Assembly (NCBI GenBank): GCA_019636655.1
Contig: JAHBXB010000004.1
Location: forward strand, 124,001-188,000
Source: Phycisphaeraceae bacterium
GTDB lineage: Bacteria > Planctomycetota > Phycisphaerae > Phycisphaerales > UBA1924
DNA: 64,000 nt
Direction: 5' to 3'
The position numbers and the translations under genes are program-made. Under the pieces are notes generated by a model. The model did no database searches and had not been told where the DNA came from. It saw nothing but the letters and a program-made list of their open reading frames with translations. Positions 19,720 to 27,862 of this stretch are shown piece after piece (position 1 is the first letter of the stretch; every line of letters starts with the position of its first letter).

Positions 19720-21000
19720 ATGGGTACCACGCATCCTCGCGACAGCCGCGGGCTCGCGCGACGTTCGCGGCCCGCCGCGATCATCGGGGCGTTCCTGTCG
19801 GTCCTGACGGGCGCGGCGCTCTCGCCCTGTCTCGCGGCGGCCCGCACGGAGCCACCCGAGCCCGAGTCGAAGTTGCAGAAGACCGTCGAGAAGGTCCGGG
19901 CTCGCGCCGAGTCGCTTCGTCAGACCGCCGAGGCATGGCTTCGGGAGCAGGAAGAGTCGATCCGGGGCGCAATCGCGGCGGCCGAGGAGCGCGCGGCGGC
20001 CAACCACGAACCCGGGCTCTACCTGCCGACGCCAGCCGGGAGCACCCCCGGATGGACCCCGCTCCCCGCGGCGGACGCGCCGGGAGCGCCCCAACTCCCA
20101 GACCGCCTCGTTCTGCTGGTTCACGGGCTCGATGAGCCGGGGTTCATCTGGGACGAACTCTCTCCCGCGCTCGCGAAGGCCGGGTACGGCTTTGCCTCAA
20201 TCGTCTACCCGAACGACCAGGCGATTCCCCGCTCGACGGACCTGCTGCTGGCGGCGCTCCGCGACCTGAAGGCCCGCGGCGTGGAACGGGTCGATCTCGT
20301 CTGCCACTCCATGGGTGGCCTCGTCGCCCGCGACGCTCTCACTCGGGCCGGCGGGTACGCGGGTCGCGCCGGCTCGCACGCCGACCTGCCGGATGTGCCT
20401 CGGCTCATCCTCGTGGCCACCCCCAACGCGGGCTCGGAAGTCGCGCGGCTGCAGCCGGTGGGCGACCTCCGCGAGCAGTTCGTGCGGTGGATTGGAACAG
20501 AGGGGCACGATCCGGCCCTGCTGATGGGGTTCCTTAAGGATGGCGGCGGTGATGCCGGCGCCGACCTGCTCCCTGGTTCGCCGTTCCTGGCTGACCTGAA
20601 CGCCCGCCCGGCGCCCGACGGCGTCTCGATCACCTGCATTGTCGCGATCGCGGGCGAGGACCTGCGAGACTCGATCCGGCAGACCATGGAAACGCCGCGC
20701 TTGCGGGCGGCCATTGGTGAATCCGGGATGAGGACGTTGAACGAAACAATCGAAAAACTGTCGCAGATGCTCGGCGACGGTTGCGTTACGGCCGCGTCCG
20801 CCCAGCTGCCGGGCGTGGAGGATGTGGTCACGGTCCGGGCGAACCACCAGTCGGTGCTCCGGCAGTTTGACCTGATCAAGGCGGCGGGTCTCGCGGACCC
20901 CGACGCAACAGCCCCGGCGGTCCCGGTGATCCTCGACCGCCTCGCCCGTCCCCTACCCCAGTCGCCGCCTCCACCGCCCGCGTCTGCCCCCGCTCCCTGA
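19720..21000 (+). CDS. exported alpha/beta-hydrolase (lipase-like)
   Basis: 426 residues, start ATG at 19720 (a TTG seven codons upstream is not needed). The N-terminal ~45 residues form an Arg-rich signal sequence. Residues ~50-95 form a coiled coil (VEKVRARAESLRQTAEAWL). The hydrolase domain has an oxyanion motif LVHGLDEPGF and the nucleophile elbow CHSMGG, typical of lipases and palmitoyl-protein-thioesterase-like enzymes. The tail is Pro-rich. It follows mlaD by 44 bases, which suggests a secreted lipid-cleaving enzyme working beside a lipid transporter; the substrate is inferred. Confidence 0.84.
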   Translation: MGTTHPRDSRGLARRSRPAAIIGAFLSVLTGAALSPCLAAARTEPPEPESKLQKTVEKVRARAESLRQTAEAWLREQEESIRGAIAAAEERAAANHEPGLYLPTPAGSTPGWTPLPAADAPGAPQLPDRLVLLVHGLDEPGFIWDELSPALAKAGYGFASIVYPNDQAIPRSTDLLLAALRDLKARGVERVDLVCHSMGGLVARDALTRAGGYAGRAGSHADLPDVPRLILVATPNAGSEVARLQPVGDLREQFVRWIGTEGHDPALLMGFLKDGGGDAGADLLPGSPFLADLNARPAPDGVSITCIVAIAGEDLRDSIRQTMETPRLRAAIGESGMRTLNETIEKLSQMLGDGCVTAASAQLPGVEDVVTVRANHQSVLRQFDLIKAAGLADPDATAPAVPVILDRLARPLPQSPPPPPASAPAP

Positions 21001-21022
21001 CGGGTCTGATAGACTCCATCCC

Positions 21023-21601
21023 ATGGCCCGCCGCTCGCTTCACTATGAGAGCGCGTTCGAAGAGTACCTGCGCGCCAACCGCATCCCCTATGTGGCCGTC
21101 GACGAAGCCCGCAAAGCGCTGCTGCCGGGCGAGTCCGGCGTCGCCGCGGCGGTGGCGATCAAATCGTTCGATTTCGTCGTCTACCGCCCGCACGCTCCGA
21201 ACATCATCGTCGACATCAAGGGGCGACGGGTCCCGCGGCGACTGAACTCCGGCGCGGCGGGGCGTCTGGAGTCATGGGTGACCCAGGAGGACGTCCACGC
21301 CCTCCAGCAGTGGGAGGGCCTGTTCGGCGCCGGGTTCGGGGCGGCGTTCGTCTTTGTGTACTGGTGCGAGAGCCAGCCCCCCGACGCCCTGTTTGACGAT
21401 GTCTTCACGCACCGCGGCCGGTGGTACGCGCCGACGCTGGTCACCCTCCGTGACTACGCCGCGAGCATGCGGCCCCGATCGCCCCGGTGGGGGACGGTCG
21501 ACCTCCCCGGCCGGACGTTCGAGGCAATCCACGAGCCCCTGTGGCGATTCATAGGGACCGGGGGCCCCGGCCTGCCGGTCCCGGCGGCCCGCAGTGCGTG
21601 A
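21023..21601 (+). CDS. HYExAFE family protein, possible PD-(D/E)XK nuclease fold
   Basis: 192 residues, start ATG at 21023. TAGACT at 21010-21015 ends seven bases upstream, suggesting a leaderless mRNA. The name motif HYESAFE is at residues 7-13. Further along, SFDFVVY followed by IIVDIKGRR has the spacing of a PD-(D/E)XK active site (Asp, then Asp-x-Lys), and an early Glu and a later WVTQEDVHALQQW helix fit that fold. A DNA- or RNA-cutting role is inference; the family is known mainly from planctomycetes. No methylase or toxin partner lies next to it. Confidence 0.8.
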   Translation: MARRSLHYESAFEEYLRANRIPYVAVDEARKALLPGESGVAAAVAIKSFDFVVYRPHAPNIIVDIKGRRVPRRLNSGAAGRLESWVTQEDVHALQQWEGLFGAGFGAAFVFVYWCESQPPDALFDDVFTHRGRWYAPTLVTLRDYAASMRPRSPRWGTVDLPGRTFEAIHEPLWRFIGTGGPGLPVPAARSA

Positions 21602-21640
21602 GCCTTTACAGCATCGTGGCACCCCTGTACGATTTGAGCA

Positions 21641-21913
21641 ATGACCCAAATGCTGACCAGACTGAGACTTGGCCGGGGAGTGCGGGCCGTGGCCGCGGGA
21701 GTGGTGGCCGCGGCGCTGGTCGGGCTGCCGGCCGTGAGCCTTGCCCAGCCGATTGGGAACCGTCCCGCGGCCAAGAAGGAACTCACCCCCCCGATCCCGC
21801 CCGCGCCAACCGAGCCTCCGTCCGCGCCCCTGCAGATGAGCGTGGCGGTCGCCATCCTCGCCATCCTTGTCGGCGTGAGCATGATCCCCAGCAAGCGTGG
21901 CCACCAGGATTGA
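21641..21913 (+). CDS. small secreted or membrane protein
   Basis: 90 residues. A signal-like N-terminus (LTRLRLGRGVRAVAAG..., Ala-rich, possible cut after SLAQ) is followed by a Pro-rich linker and a C-terminal hydrophobic helix (~65-82) ending in KRGHQD. TACGAT at 21628-21633 ends seven bases before the ATG. It heads a run of three small same-strand genes. Function unknown. Confidence 0.65.
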   Translation: MTQMLTRLRLGRGVRAVAAGVVAAALVGLPAVSLAQPIGNRPAAKKELTPPIPPAPTEPPSAPLQMSVAVAILAILVGVSMIPSKRGHQD

Positions 21914-21962
21914 CCACGCCTACCGCCAAGTGCCGCGAGGCCGTTGGCCCAGGAGCATCCGT

Positions 21963-22268
21963 ATGAACCAGCAGCGAACGGCCCGCCGCCTCATCGCGGC
22001 CAACGTCCTTCTGCTCGCCGGCCTCGTGGCGGTGACGCTCGCCGGCGCCTCGCAGCCGTCGCCCCAGCCGGGGGCCGGCCGGGCACGCGGCGAGTACACG
22101 CTGGTCTCCGGCCGGATGCTCGGGATGAGCGTCCACGCGGTGTACATCCTCGACGCATCGAACCAGGAGATGGTCGCCCTCGCGTGGGACCGAACCACCA
22201 AGCGACTCGGCGGCATCGGCTACCGGGACCTGGCCCAGGACGCCAAGACCTCCGCGGGTGGTCGCTAG
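21963..22268 (+). CDS. small exported protein of unknown function
   Basis: 101 residues; the start ATG at 21963 is preceded by AGGAG eight bases away. The signal peptide covers ~1-31 (ARRLIAANVLLLAGLV). The mature part has a compact motif, YILDASNQEMVALAWD, and a GIGYRDLAQDA end, which look conserved rather than random. It is probably co-transcribed with the small genes on either side. Function unknown. Confidence 0.72.
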   Translation: MNQQRTARRLIAANVLLLAGLVAVTLAGASQPSPQPGAGRARGEYTLVSGRMLGMSVHAVYILDASNQEMVALAWDRTTKRLGGIGYRDLAQDAKTSAGGR

Positions 22269-22292
22269 GGCTTTGCCGCGAGGAGCACGACC

Positions 22293-22712
22293 ATGAGCAC
22301 TGAAACACAGACCCAGGTCCCCGCCAGCGAGGCGACCAATCAGTCAGTCAAGACGGGCACGACGTTGAACGCGACGATCGCCCTGTGGGCGAGCGCCATG
22401 GTGCTCGCGGCCCTGGTGGTCGTCCAGGCGAGCAGGCTGCTTCCTGCGTTCTCCAGCCCGGGGTTTGACCCGGCCAGCCTGCTGGAGAGCCAGGCCCGGG
22501 CGGATGTCGTCAGCCAGATCGGGCAGTACGCGATCGCTACGGTCGAGATCTCCGGGTCCGAAGACCTCACCATCGTGCTCGATTCCCGTGGCGAGGACGT
22601 GCTGGTCTACACCATCAAGAACGGCCAGCGGATCGAGCTCATAGGTCGGGAATCGCTGCGACAGATCTTCGCCGACGCCCGGGCGCTCGGTTCGGGTCGC
22701 GGGCCGAGGTAG
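22293..22712 (+). CDS. small membrane-anchored protein of unknown function
   Basis: 139 residues. GAGGAG lies eight bases before the ATG. One membrane helix (~29-50) is followed by a soluble domain with VVSQIGQYAIATVEISG and TIVLDSRGEDVLVYTI. That core resembles the YILD...VALAWD core of the preceding protein, so the two may be distant relatives acting together. A 228-base gap with no convincing gene follows. Confidence 0.72.
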   Translation: MSTETQTQVPASEATNQSVKTGTTLNATIALWASAMVLAALVVVQASRLLPAFSSPGFDPASLLESQARADVVSQIGQYAIATVEISGSEDLTIVLDSRGEDVLVYTIKNGQRIELIGRESLRQIFADARALGSGRGPR

Positions 22713-22940
22713 CGAGTGAAGGGGAGTTCGACGGGGGAAGGGCGGTGGGGGGACTTGCGTTATGGACCGGCGGCCCGTGCTGGGCGGAGCGCCGGGAAGA
22801 ATCGACCCCAGCGACAGCCCGAGCGACACACCGGTCATGATGGCCCGCGACGCGGCGCGCCGATGACGGTTGACGCGCGGCTGTGACGTGCTGCCGAGTA
22901 CCCGCGTTCCACGGCGGACGCGAAGAGGTTGAGAGCCCGC

Positions 22941-24290
22941 ATGCCCATCCACCCCCTTCCCCAGTTTGAAGCCGACCTCGCCGAGGATCGGCGGATCTAC
23001 GAGGCCCTCAAGCCCCCGACCAGCATCGTCGTGCGTTTCGGCGTGATGCGGATGATTGGCGAGTTCCCGTACGACGGCTCTGCCAAGCCGGGGTGCGGTT
23101 CGAAGATGGTCGTCCGCACGCATCGCGGCGTCGAACTGGGCGAGATGCTGACCTCCACCTGCCCCAACGCCGGCTGCTCCAAGTCGGTGACCCGCAAGGA
23201 GATGCTCGAGTACATCGAGAACTCCGGAGGGCGCGACTACCCCTTCTTCAACCAGGGCCGCGTGCTGCGCGTGGCCACGCCGGAAGATCTTGCCCTGCAG
23301 GCCCGGCACGATTCGACCCGACAGGACCTGCTCAACCAGGCCCGCAACGCCGCCAAGGAACTGAACCTGCGCCTCAAGATCGTGGAGGTCGAGACCATTC
23401 TCGGCGGCGATCGCGTGACCTTTTACTACGGGTCCGAGGACCGCGTGGATTTCCGTGAACTCGTGACGCGCCTGGCCGGCGTGTGCAAGGCCCGCATCGA
23501 GATGCGGCAGATCGGCGCCCGCGACGAGGCCCGGCTGGTCGCCGACTACGAGCGCTGCGGGCAGCACTGCTGCTGTCGCCAGTTCCTCAAGGTGCTCAAG
23601 CCGGTGTCGATGCGGAGCGCCAAGGTCCAGAAGGCCACGCTCGACCCGCTCAAGATCTCCGGACGGTGCGGCCGCCTGATGTGCTGCCTCCGCTACGAAG
23701 ACCAGACGTACACGGAGCTTCAGAAACGGCTCCCCAAGAAGAAGTGGCGGGTGGAGTCGGTCGACGGCCCCGGCATCGTTCTCGATACCCAGATCCTGAC
23801 CCAACTGGTGCTGGTCAAACTGGATCGCGACGGCACGGAGTCGGCGTACCCGCTGGAAGAACTCACCGTGCTTGGTCCCGGCGGGGGTTCGGGCGGCGGT
23901 GGTGGTGGTGGCGGGGGTGGGGGGGCGCGGGAGGCGCGTCGCCCCGGAGGTCCACCTCCGGCCGATCCCGGACGCCGCGACCGTTCGGCCCCCGGTCCGA
24001 CGCCACGGCCGGATGACGTCGAATCCGACGATCAGGTCGATGATGAAATTGAGGATCAGGCCGAGAACCCCGATCGGCGGGGACCTTCGGGTTCGGGCTC
24101 CGCGCCCGCCGGTGGCGCGGGTCCGCGGCCCTCTGAGCCCGGTGGCCCCCAGGGGGCCGACCAGCCCGGAGGCGGCGGGAAGCGCCGCCGCCGTCGCCGT
24201 CGCCGGCGTCGCCCCGATGGCGATGGTTCCGGCGGAGGGCCGCCCGGCGGTCAGGGCGACGGCCCCTCGGGTGCTCCGCCGTCGGCCTGA
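22941..24290 (+). CDS. PSP1-domain protein, RicT (YaaT)-like, with Gly/Arg-rich tail
   Basis: 449 residues, start ATG at 22941. The first ~310 residues hold the PSP1 core with the cysteine pattern of RicT: CGQHCCCRQF, KISGRCGRLMCC and LRYE, plus an extra CPNAGC earlier. In Bacillus, RicT with RicA and RicF binds iron-sulfur clusters and steers RNA processing by RNase Y. The last ~140 residues are low-complexity: a long Gly run, acidic patches, then a ten-Arg stretch, resembling RNA-binding tails. The signal peptidase gene follows after 34 bases. Confidence 0.87.
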   Translation: MPIHPLPQFEADLAEDRRIYEALKPPTSIVVRFGVMRMIGEFPYDGSAKPGCGSKMVVRTHRGVELGEMLTSTCPNAGCSKSVTRKEMLEYIENSGGRDYPFFNQGRVLRVATPEDLALQARHDSTRQDLLNQARNAAKELNLRLKIVEVETILGGDRVTFYYGSEDRVDFRELVTRLAGVCKARIEMRQIGARDEARLVADYERCGQHCCCRQFLKVLKPVSMRSAKVQKATLDPLKISGRCGRLMCCLRYEDQTYTELQKRLPKKKWRVESVDGPGIVLDTQILTQLVLVKLDRDGTESAYPLEELTVLGPGGGSGGGGGGGGGGGAREARRPGGPPPADPGRRDRSAPGPTPRPDDVESDDQVDDEIEDQAENPDRRGPSGSGSAPAGGAGPRPSEPGGPQGADQPGGGGKRRRRRRRRRRPDGDGSGGGPPGGQGDGPSGAPPSA

Positions 24291-24324
24291 ACCGGCCGCG
24301 ACACGTCACTATCCTCAGGGACCC

Positions 24325-25983
24325 ATGCCAAGCACCGCGACAACCCACGCCGAGCACCACCACACCAAGGAAACGGTCAAGGAGACGTTGATCTCCATCC
24401 TGATCGCGTTCGTGCTCGCGTTTGTATTCCGCGGCTTCGTCGTCGAGGCGTTCGTGATTCCGACCGGGTCGATGGCCCCGACCCTCGATGGGGCGCACAT
24501 GAGCATGCGGGCCCCCCAGTCGGGGTACACCTGGGACGTCGGCCCGTGGCACGTCCTTCCCGGGCACGAGAACGAATACCAGCCGGTGCAGACCAACGTC
24601 ACCGTGCACGACCCGATGACCGGCGAGCAGATCGAACTGGCCCAGACGCCACGACTGTCGGGCGACCGGATCCTGGTGCTCAAGTTTCTGTACCTGGTGA
24701 ACGAACCGCAGCGATTCGACGTCGTGGTCTTCAAGTGCCCCTACCTCCCGGCGACGAACTTCATCAAGCGGCTTGTCGGGCTTCCCGGCGAGCAGGTGGC
24801 CCTGGTGGACGGCGATGTGTTCGTGCGATCGGGCGCGACGCCGACGATCCCCGGGGTGAACGCGTGGTCGCAGCCCGGCTGGACGATCGCCCGCAAGCCC
24901 GGCCGCGTGCAGAACACCGTGTGGCAGGCTGTGTTCGACAGCCGCTATGCGCCGCTGAACCCGATGAGGGATGGCCGCCGCTGGTACAACCCGCCGTGGG
25001 TCGGATCGGGGTGGACCGTCGGCGGCGCGGTGTATGAGTACACCGGGCAGTCTCCGGCGGAACTGAAGTGGGACAGCCAGCAGGTCCGCTACACGACCTC
25101 CCGCGCCCCATGGGGGAACCGGACCGAACTCTGGGACATCGACGACCGCTACCCCTATGACGAGGCGCCGAACCCCTCGTGGTCGGAGCGATTTCCGGTG
25201 AGCGACGTGCGGATCCGAGCCGGGATCGAGCCGTTGGCGGCCGGGCTCAGCATGCGCGTGGTGCTCGGGACCCGCGGGCACGAGTTCGAGGCATCGATCG
25301 AGGGAACCTCGGCAAGCATCCGCAAGCGCGCCCAGCCCGGCGTCGGCGAGCAGGCGTGGGCGACCCTCGCCACGGCCACCATCGAACCCCTGGCCCCGGG
25401 GGCCGTGACCGACGTGGCGTTCTGCCACGTCGATCAGGCCCTCGAGCTGTGGGTCGGCGGGAAGCGGGTCACCGCGGCGACGTACAACTGGACCCCCGCC
25501 GAGCGGATCCAATACGCCACCGGCCGTTCCATCGAGCAGTTGCTGGATGAGGGGCGCGCGGGCGGTCGGAACATCTTCGCGGACACCTCGCTGTACTCCC
25601 GGCCGCGGGTGTCGTGGTCGTTCCGCGGCGGCGGAGTCCGGATGCACCGCGTCGGGCTCGATCGCGACCTGTACTACCAGCCGGCGATGTACGGGCCCGG
25701 GACGCTCGGGGGGCAGGCCGCATTGGCGACGAGCCCCAATCCCGAATCGCAACTGGACCTCTCGCCGGACGAGTTCTTCGTGCTCGGCGACAACTCGCCG
25801 CAGAGCCGCGACGGTCGGTTGTGGGACACGGTGGACCCGTGGGCCGCGATCGTCGACCCTAAGGTCGGGGTCGTGCACCGCGACCTGATGATCGGCAAGG
25901 CGTTCTTCGTGTATTTCCCGGCGATGATCAAGCGGGGCATTGTGCCGGTGCCGGACTTCGGCAGACTCCGGTTCATCTGGTAG
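24325..25983 (+). CDS. lepB: signal peptidase I with a large insertion
   Basis: 552 residues, about twice the usual size. A membrane helix at ~21-45 leads into the catalytic Ser in PTGSM (S49). The general-base Lys is in NFIKRLVGLPGE (K148), and the last conserved box is VLGDNSPQSRDGR near residue 487. Between the Lys box and the last box lie about 300 extra residues, part of which (EFEASIEGTSASI, ELWVGGKRV) looks like a beta-rich jelly-roll. The enzyme removes signal peptides outside the cytoplasmic membrane. TATCCT at 24310-24315 may serve as -10, nine bases before the ATG. Confidence 0.92.
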   Translation: MPSTATTHAEHHHTKETVKETLISILIAFVLAFVFRGFVVEAFVIPTGSMAPTLDGAHMSMRAPQSGYTWDVGPWHVLPGHENEYQPVQTNVTVHDPMTGEQIELAQTPRLSGDRILVLKFLYLVNEPQRFDVVVFKCPYLPATNFIKRLVGLPGEQVALVDGDVFVRSGATPTIPGVNAWSQPGWTIARKPGRVQNTVWQAVFDSRYAPLNPMRDGRRWYNPPWVGSGWTVGGAVYEYTGQSPAELKWDSQQVRYTTSRAPWGNRTELWDIDDRYPYDEAPNPSWSERFPVSDVRIRAGIEPLAAGLSMRVVLGTRGHEFEASIEGTSASIRKRAQPGVGEQAWATLATATIEPLAPGAVTDVAFCHVDQALELWVGGKRVTAATYNWTPAERIQYATGRSIEQLLDEGRAGGRNIFADTSLYSRPRVSWSFRGGGVRMHRVGLDRDLYYQPAMYGPGTLGGQAALATSPNPESQLDLSPDEFFVLGDNSPQSRDGRLWDTVDPWAAIVDPKVGVVHRDLMIGKAFFVYFPAMIKRGIVPVPDFGRLRFIW

Positions 25984-25993
25984 CCCGCCGCGG

Positions 25994-26533
25994 CTACGGA
26001 CCGTCCGCACGCCCGGCCCGCGACCGGCGGCGCTGGGCCCAGTAGCGGGATTCGGCTCCGGCCTGGGCGAAGAAGTACACCACCGAGAACGCGAGCAGGA
26101 ACATCGCGCGGGCGTCGAGGCCGGTCATGAGCGACTGCCCGATGGCGACCAGGATGAGCGCAGTGTTGATCGGATGATCGAGGAAGCGGTACGGACCGGT
26201 CGAGACGAACGAGGTCGTCGCGTCGTGCGTGTCCTGGCCGATCCGCCAGTGGGGGCCCAGCGAGATCACGGCCCAGACCCGCAGCAGGAACCCGGTTCCG
26301 AAGAGGCCAAGCCCCGTTGCCGTGGAGATGGGCGCCGGAGGGGGGCCGAGGACGATCCACGCCGAGTACCCGATCAGGCACAGCGCGAGGAGGAAGTCGA
26401 CGGTCGAGTACAGGTCCCGCGGCGGGAAGCGGTCGGCCAGCGGTGAGCGGCCGTACCGGAAGCGGAACACCACCGGCCAGAGCAGGTACGCCGGCACGGC
26501 GTAGCACAGCCACGTGATCGCCGGGAGCGACAT
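25994..26533 (-). CDS. isoprenylcysteine/PEMT-type membrane methyltransferase
   Basis: 179 residues with four or five membrane helices. Near residue 112 it has STGPYRFLDHPINTALIL, the conserved core of the ICMT/PEMT family, which methylates small or lipid substrates in the membrane using S-adenosylmethionine. The substrate is unknown. It converges on the signal peptidase gene with a ten-base gap. TAGACT (plus-strand 26540-26545) ends six bases before the ATG, so the mRNA may be leaderless. Confidence 0.82.
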   Translation of the reverse strand: MSLPAITWLCYAVPAYLLWPVVFRFRYGRSPLADRFPPRDLYSTVDFLLALCLIGYSAWIVLGPPPAPISTATGLGLFGTGFLLRVWAVISLGPHWRIGQDTHDATTSFVSTGPYRFLDHPINTALILVAIGQSLMTGLDARAMFLLAFSVVYFFAQAGAESRYWAQRRRSRAGRADGP

Positions 26534-26567
26534 GCCCCGAGTCTACCACGGTGGGAATTGGGTCCGG

Positions 26568-27779
26568 TCAAGCGGCCAGGTCGCCCTCGTCCGAGCCGTC
26601 GACGTCGTCCGCATCCCCGATCGCGCCCCACTTCTCCTTGGGCAGGTGGCGATGGTGGATGCGGATGACCCGGGCGAGCTGGTCGGCGAAGAGCTCGCCG
26701 ACCGTCTGGAGCTGGGAGAGCAGCGCCGGGGTGAACGGCGAGTGGCGGTCGCGGAACAGCAGGCAGATCGCGAGCACCTCGCCATCGTGCCGGCAGCAGA
26801 ACGCGACGACCTCGGACTCGTCCAGCCAGCCCGCGTCGTGGCCGATGGCCTGGGCCATGGCCTCGCGGGTCGTGAGGTGAGCGATGCCGATCCGGTTCTC
26901 GAACTTGGGCGCGACCGAGTTGGCCAGGTGGTCGAGCAGGACGTCGACCGTCTCCTTGATGCAGTCGTAGTTGACATAGGCCCCAAGGGAGTAGTCCCCG
27001 GAGGTGGTGGGGAGGAAGACCGCGGCGTTCGTCGGGCCGCACTTGGCGAGGACGAACTCGAGCGTGGTCCGCAGGAGCGACTCGATGTCAAGCTCATGCC
27101 GGATGAGCCCGCCGAACTCGTTGGCGATCGTGAGTTGGTTCATCTGCTCTTGACGCTCCGGTGTGCCCCGGAGTTGATCGTCGAAAAGCAAGCGACGCTG
27201 AGCCCCTGTTGCGACCTCACTCGCGGTCGCGCCCCCGCACAGCCCACACAAGTGTGCAAGGTGTTGCCGCTTGCACCATTCCGGGCGGCAACGTCCGACA
27301 AGCTCATCCAACAGTTCGATAATCCGAGGCCCGCTGTCGCCGCGATCGATCGATGCGCACGCGCCGGCCCGGGCCGCGGCGCCGGGCCCGCGGCCGGTCC
27401 CGTGCCCCTCCGAGACGGCGACGTACGTGCCGGCGCTGGCCAGCGCCTCGATGACCTCGATCCCGCAGCCGTCGACCAGAGTGCCGTCCACCAGGGCCAC
27501 ATCGAATGGGACCACGCGCCCAAGCCGCCGGGCCTCCGCAAGCCTCGATATGGCCGTCGACGCGGTGGCCGCGGCGATCGCGCGGATCCCGGACGTGGAA
27601 GCAAGGCCCATGATGCGTGTCACCCACGCTAGGTCGGAGGAGACGATGAGGAGCCGCGCCGCCCGGTCGTGGCCGTGCGGGGGCTCGGAGTGGGGCGGAC
27701 GGGCCGCCGGGTGCAAGGGGGAGCGGCCCCGGAGGGCATCGTCGTCCGCGTGATCTCCGCCTGGCTGCCGAAGAAGCAT
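26568..27779 (-). CDS. receiver-like + cysteine cluster + GAF protein
   Basis: 403 residues from ATG 27779, preceded by GGAG; an upstream TTG at 27797 is an alternative. Residues ~40-140 form a degenerate receiver domain (LLIVSSDLAW, then VALVDGTLVDG with a likely phosphoacceptor Asp). A short C-x4-C-x8-C-x2-C cluster (CRPEWC...CGLC) follows at ~160-180. From ~210 a GAF-type domain begins (ELDIESLLRTTLEFVLAKCG). It is last in a three-gene signalling operon, 83 bases after the HDOD-kinase stop, and may be a sensor or output partner of that kinase. Confidence 0.78.
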   Translation of the reverse strand: MLLRQPGGDHADDDALRGRSPLHPAARPPHSEPPHGHDRAARLLIVSSDLAWVTRIMGLASTSGIRAIAAATASTAISRLAEARRLGRVVPFDVALVDGTLVDGCGIEVIEALASAGTYVAVSEGHGTGRGPGAAARAGACASIDRGDSGPRIIELLDELVGRCRPEWCKRQHLAHLCGLCGGATASEVATGAQRRLLFDDQLRGTPERQEQMNQLTIANEFGGLIRHELDIESLLRTTLEFVLAKCGPTNAAVFLPTTSGDYSLGAYVNYDCIKETVDVLLDHLANSVAPKFENRIGIAHLTTREAMAQAIGHDAGWLDESEVVAFCCRHDGEVLAICLLFRDRHSPFTPALLSQLQTVGELFADQLARVIRIHHRHLPKEKWGAIGDADDVDGSDEGDLAA

Positions 27780-27862
27780 GTGCCGTATCTCCGTCAAGCC
27801 CCGAGAACCGATGGGGCGGAGGGTTATCGGCGCTCCCTTGGGCTCAGTTCAGTCGGAGCGGG

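Noticed and set aside
22762-22866. 34-codon frame in the gap before the PSP1 gene
   Set aside because: Arg/Pro/Asp-rich, no ribosome site, no recognisable feature. Possible but unsupported.
23863-26010. 715-codon minus-strand frame opposite the PSP1 tail and signal peptidase
   Set aside because: Antisense, Arg/His-rich; the plus-strand genes have clear motifs.
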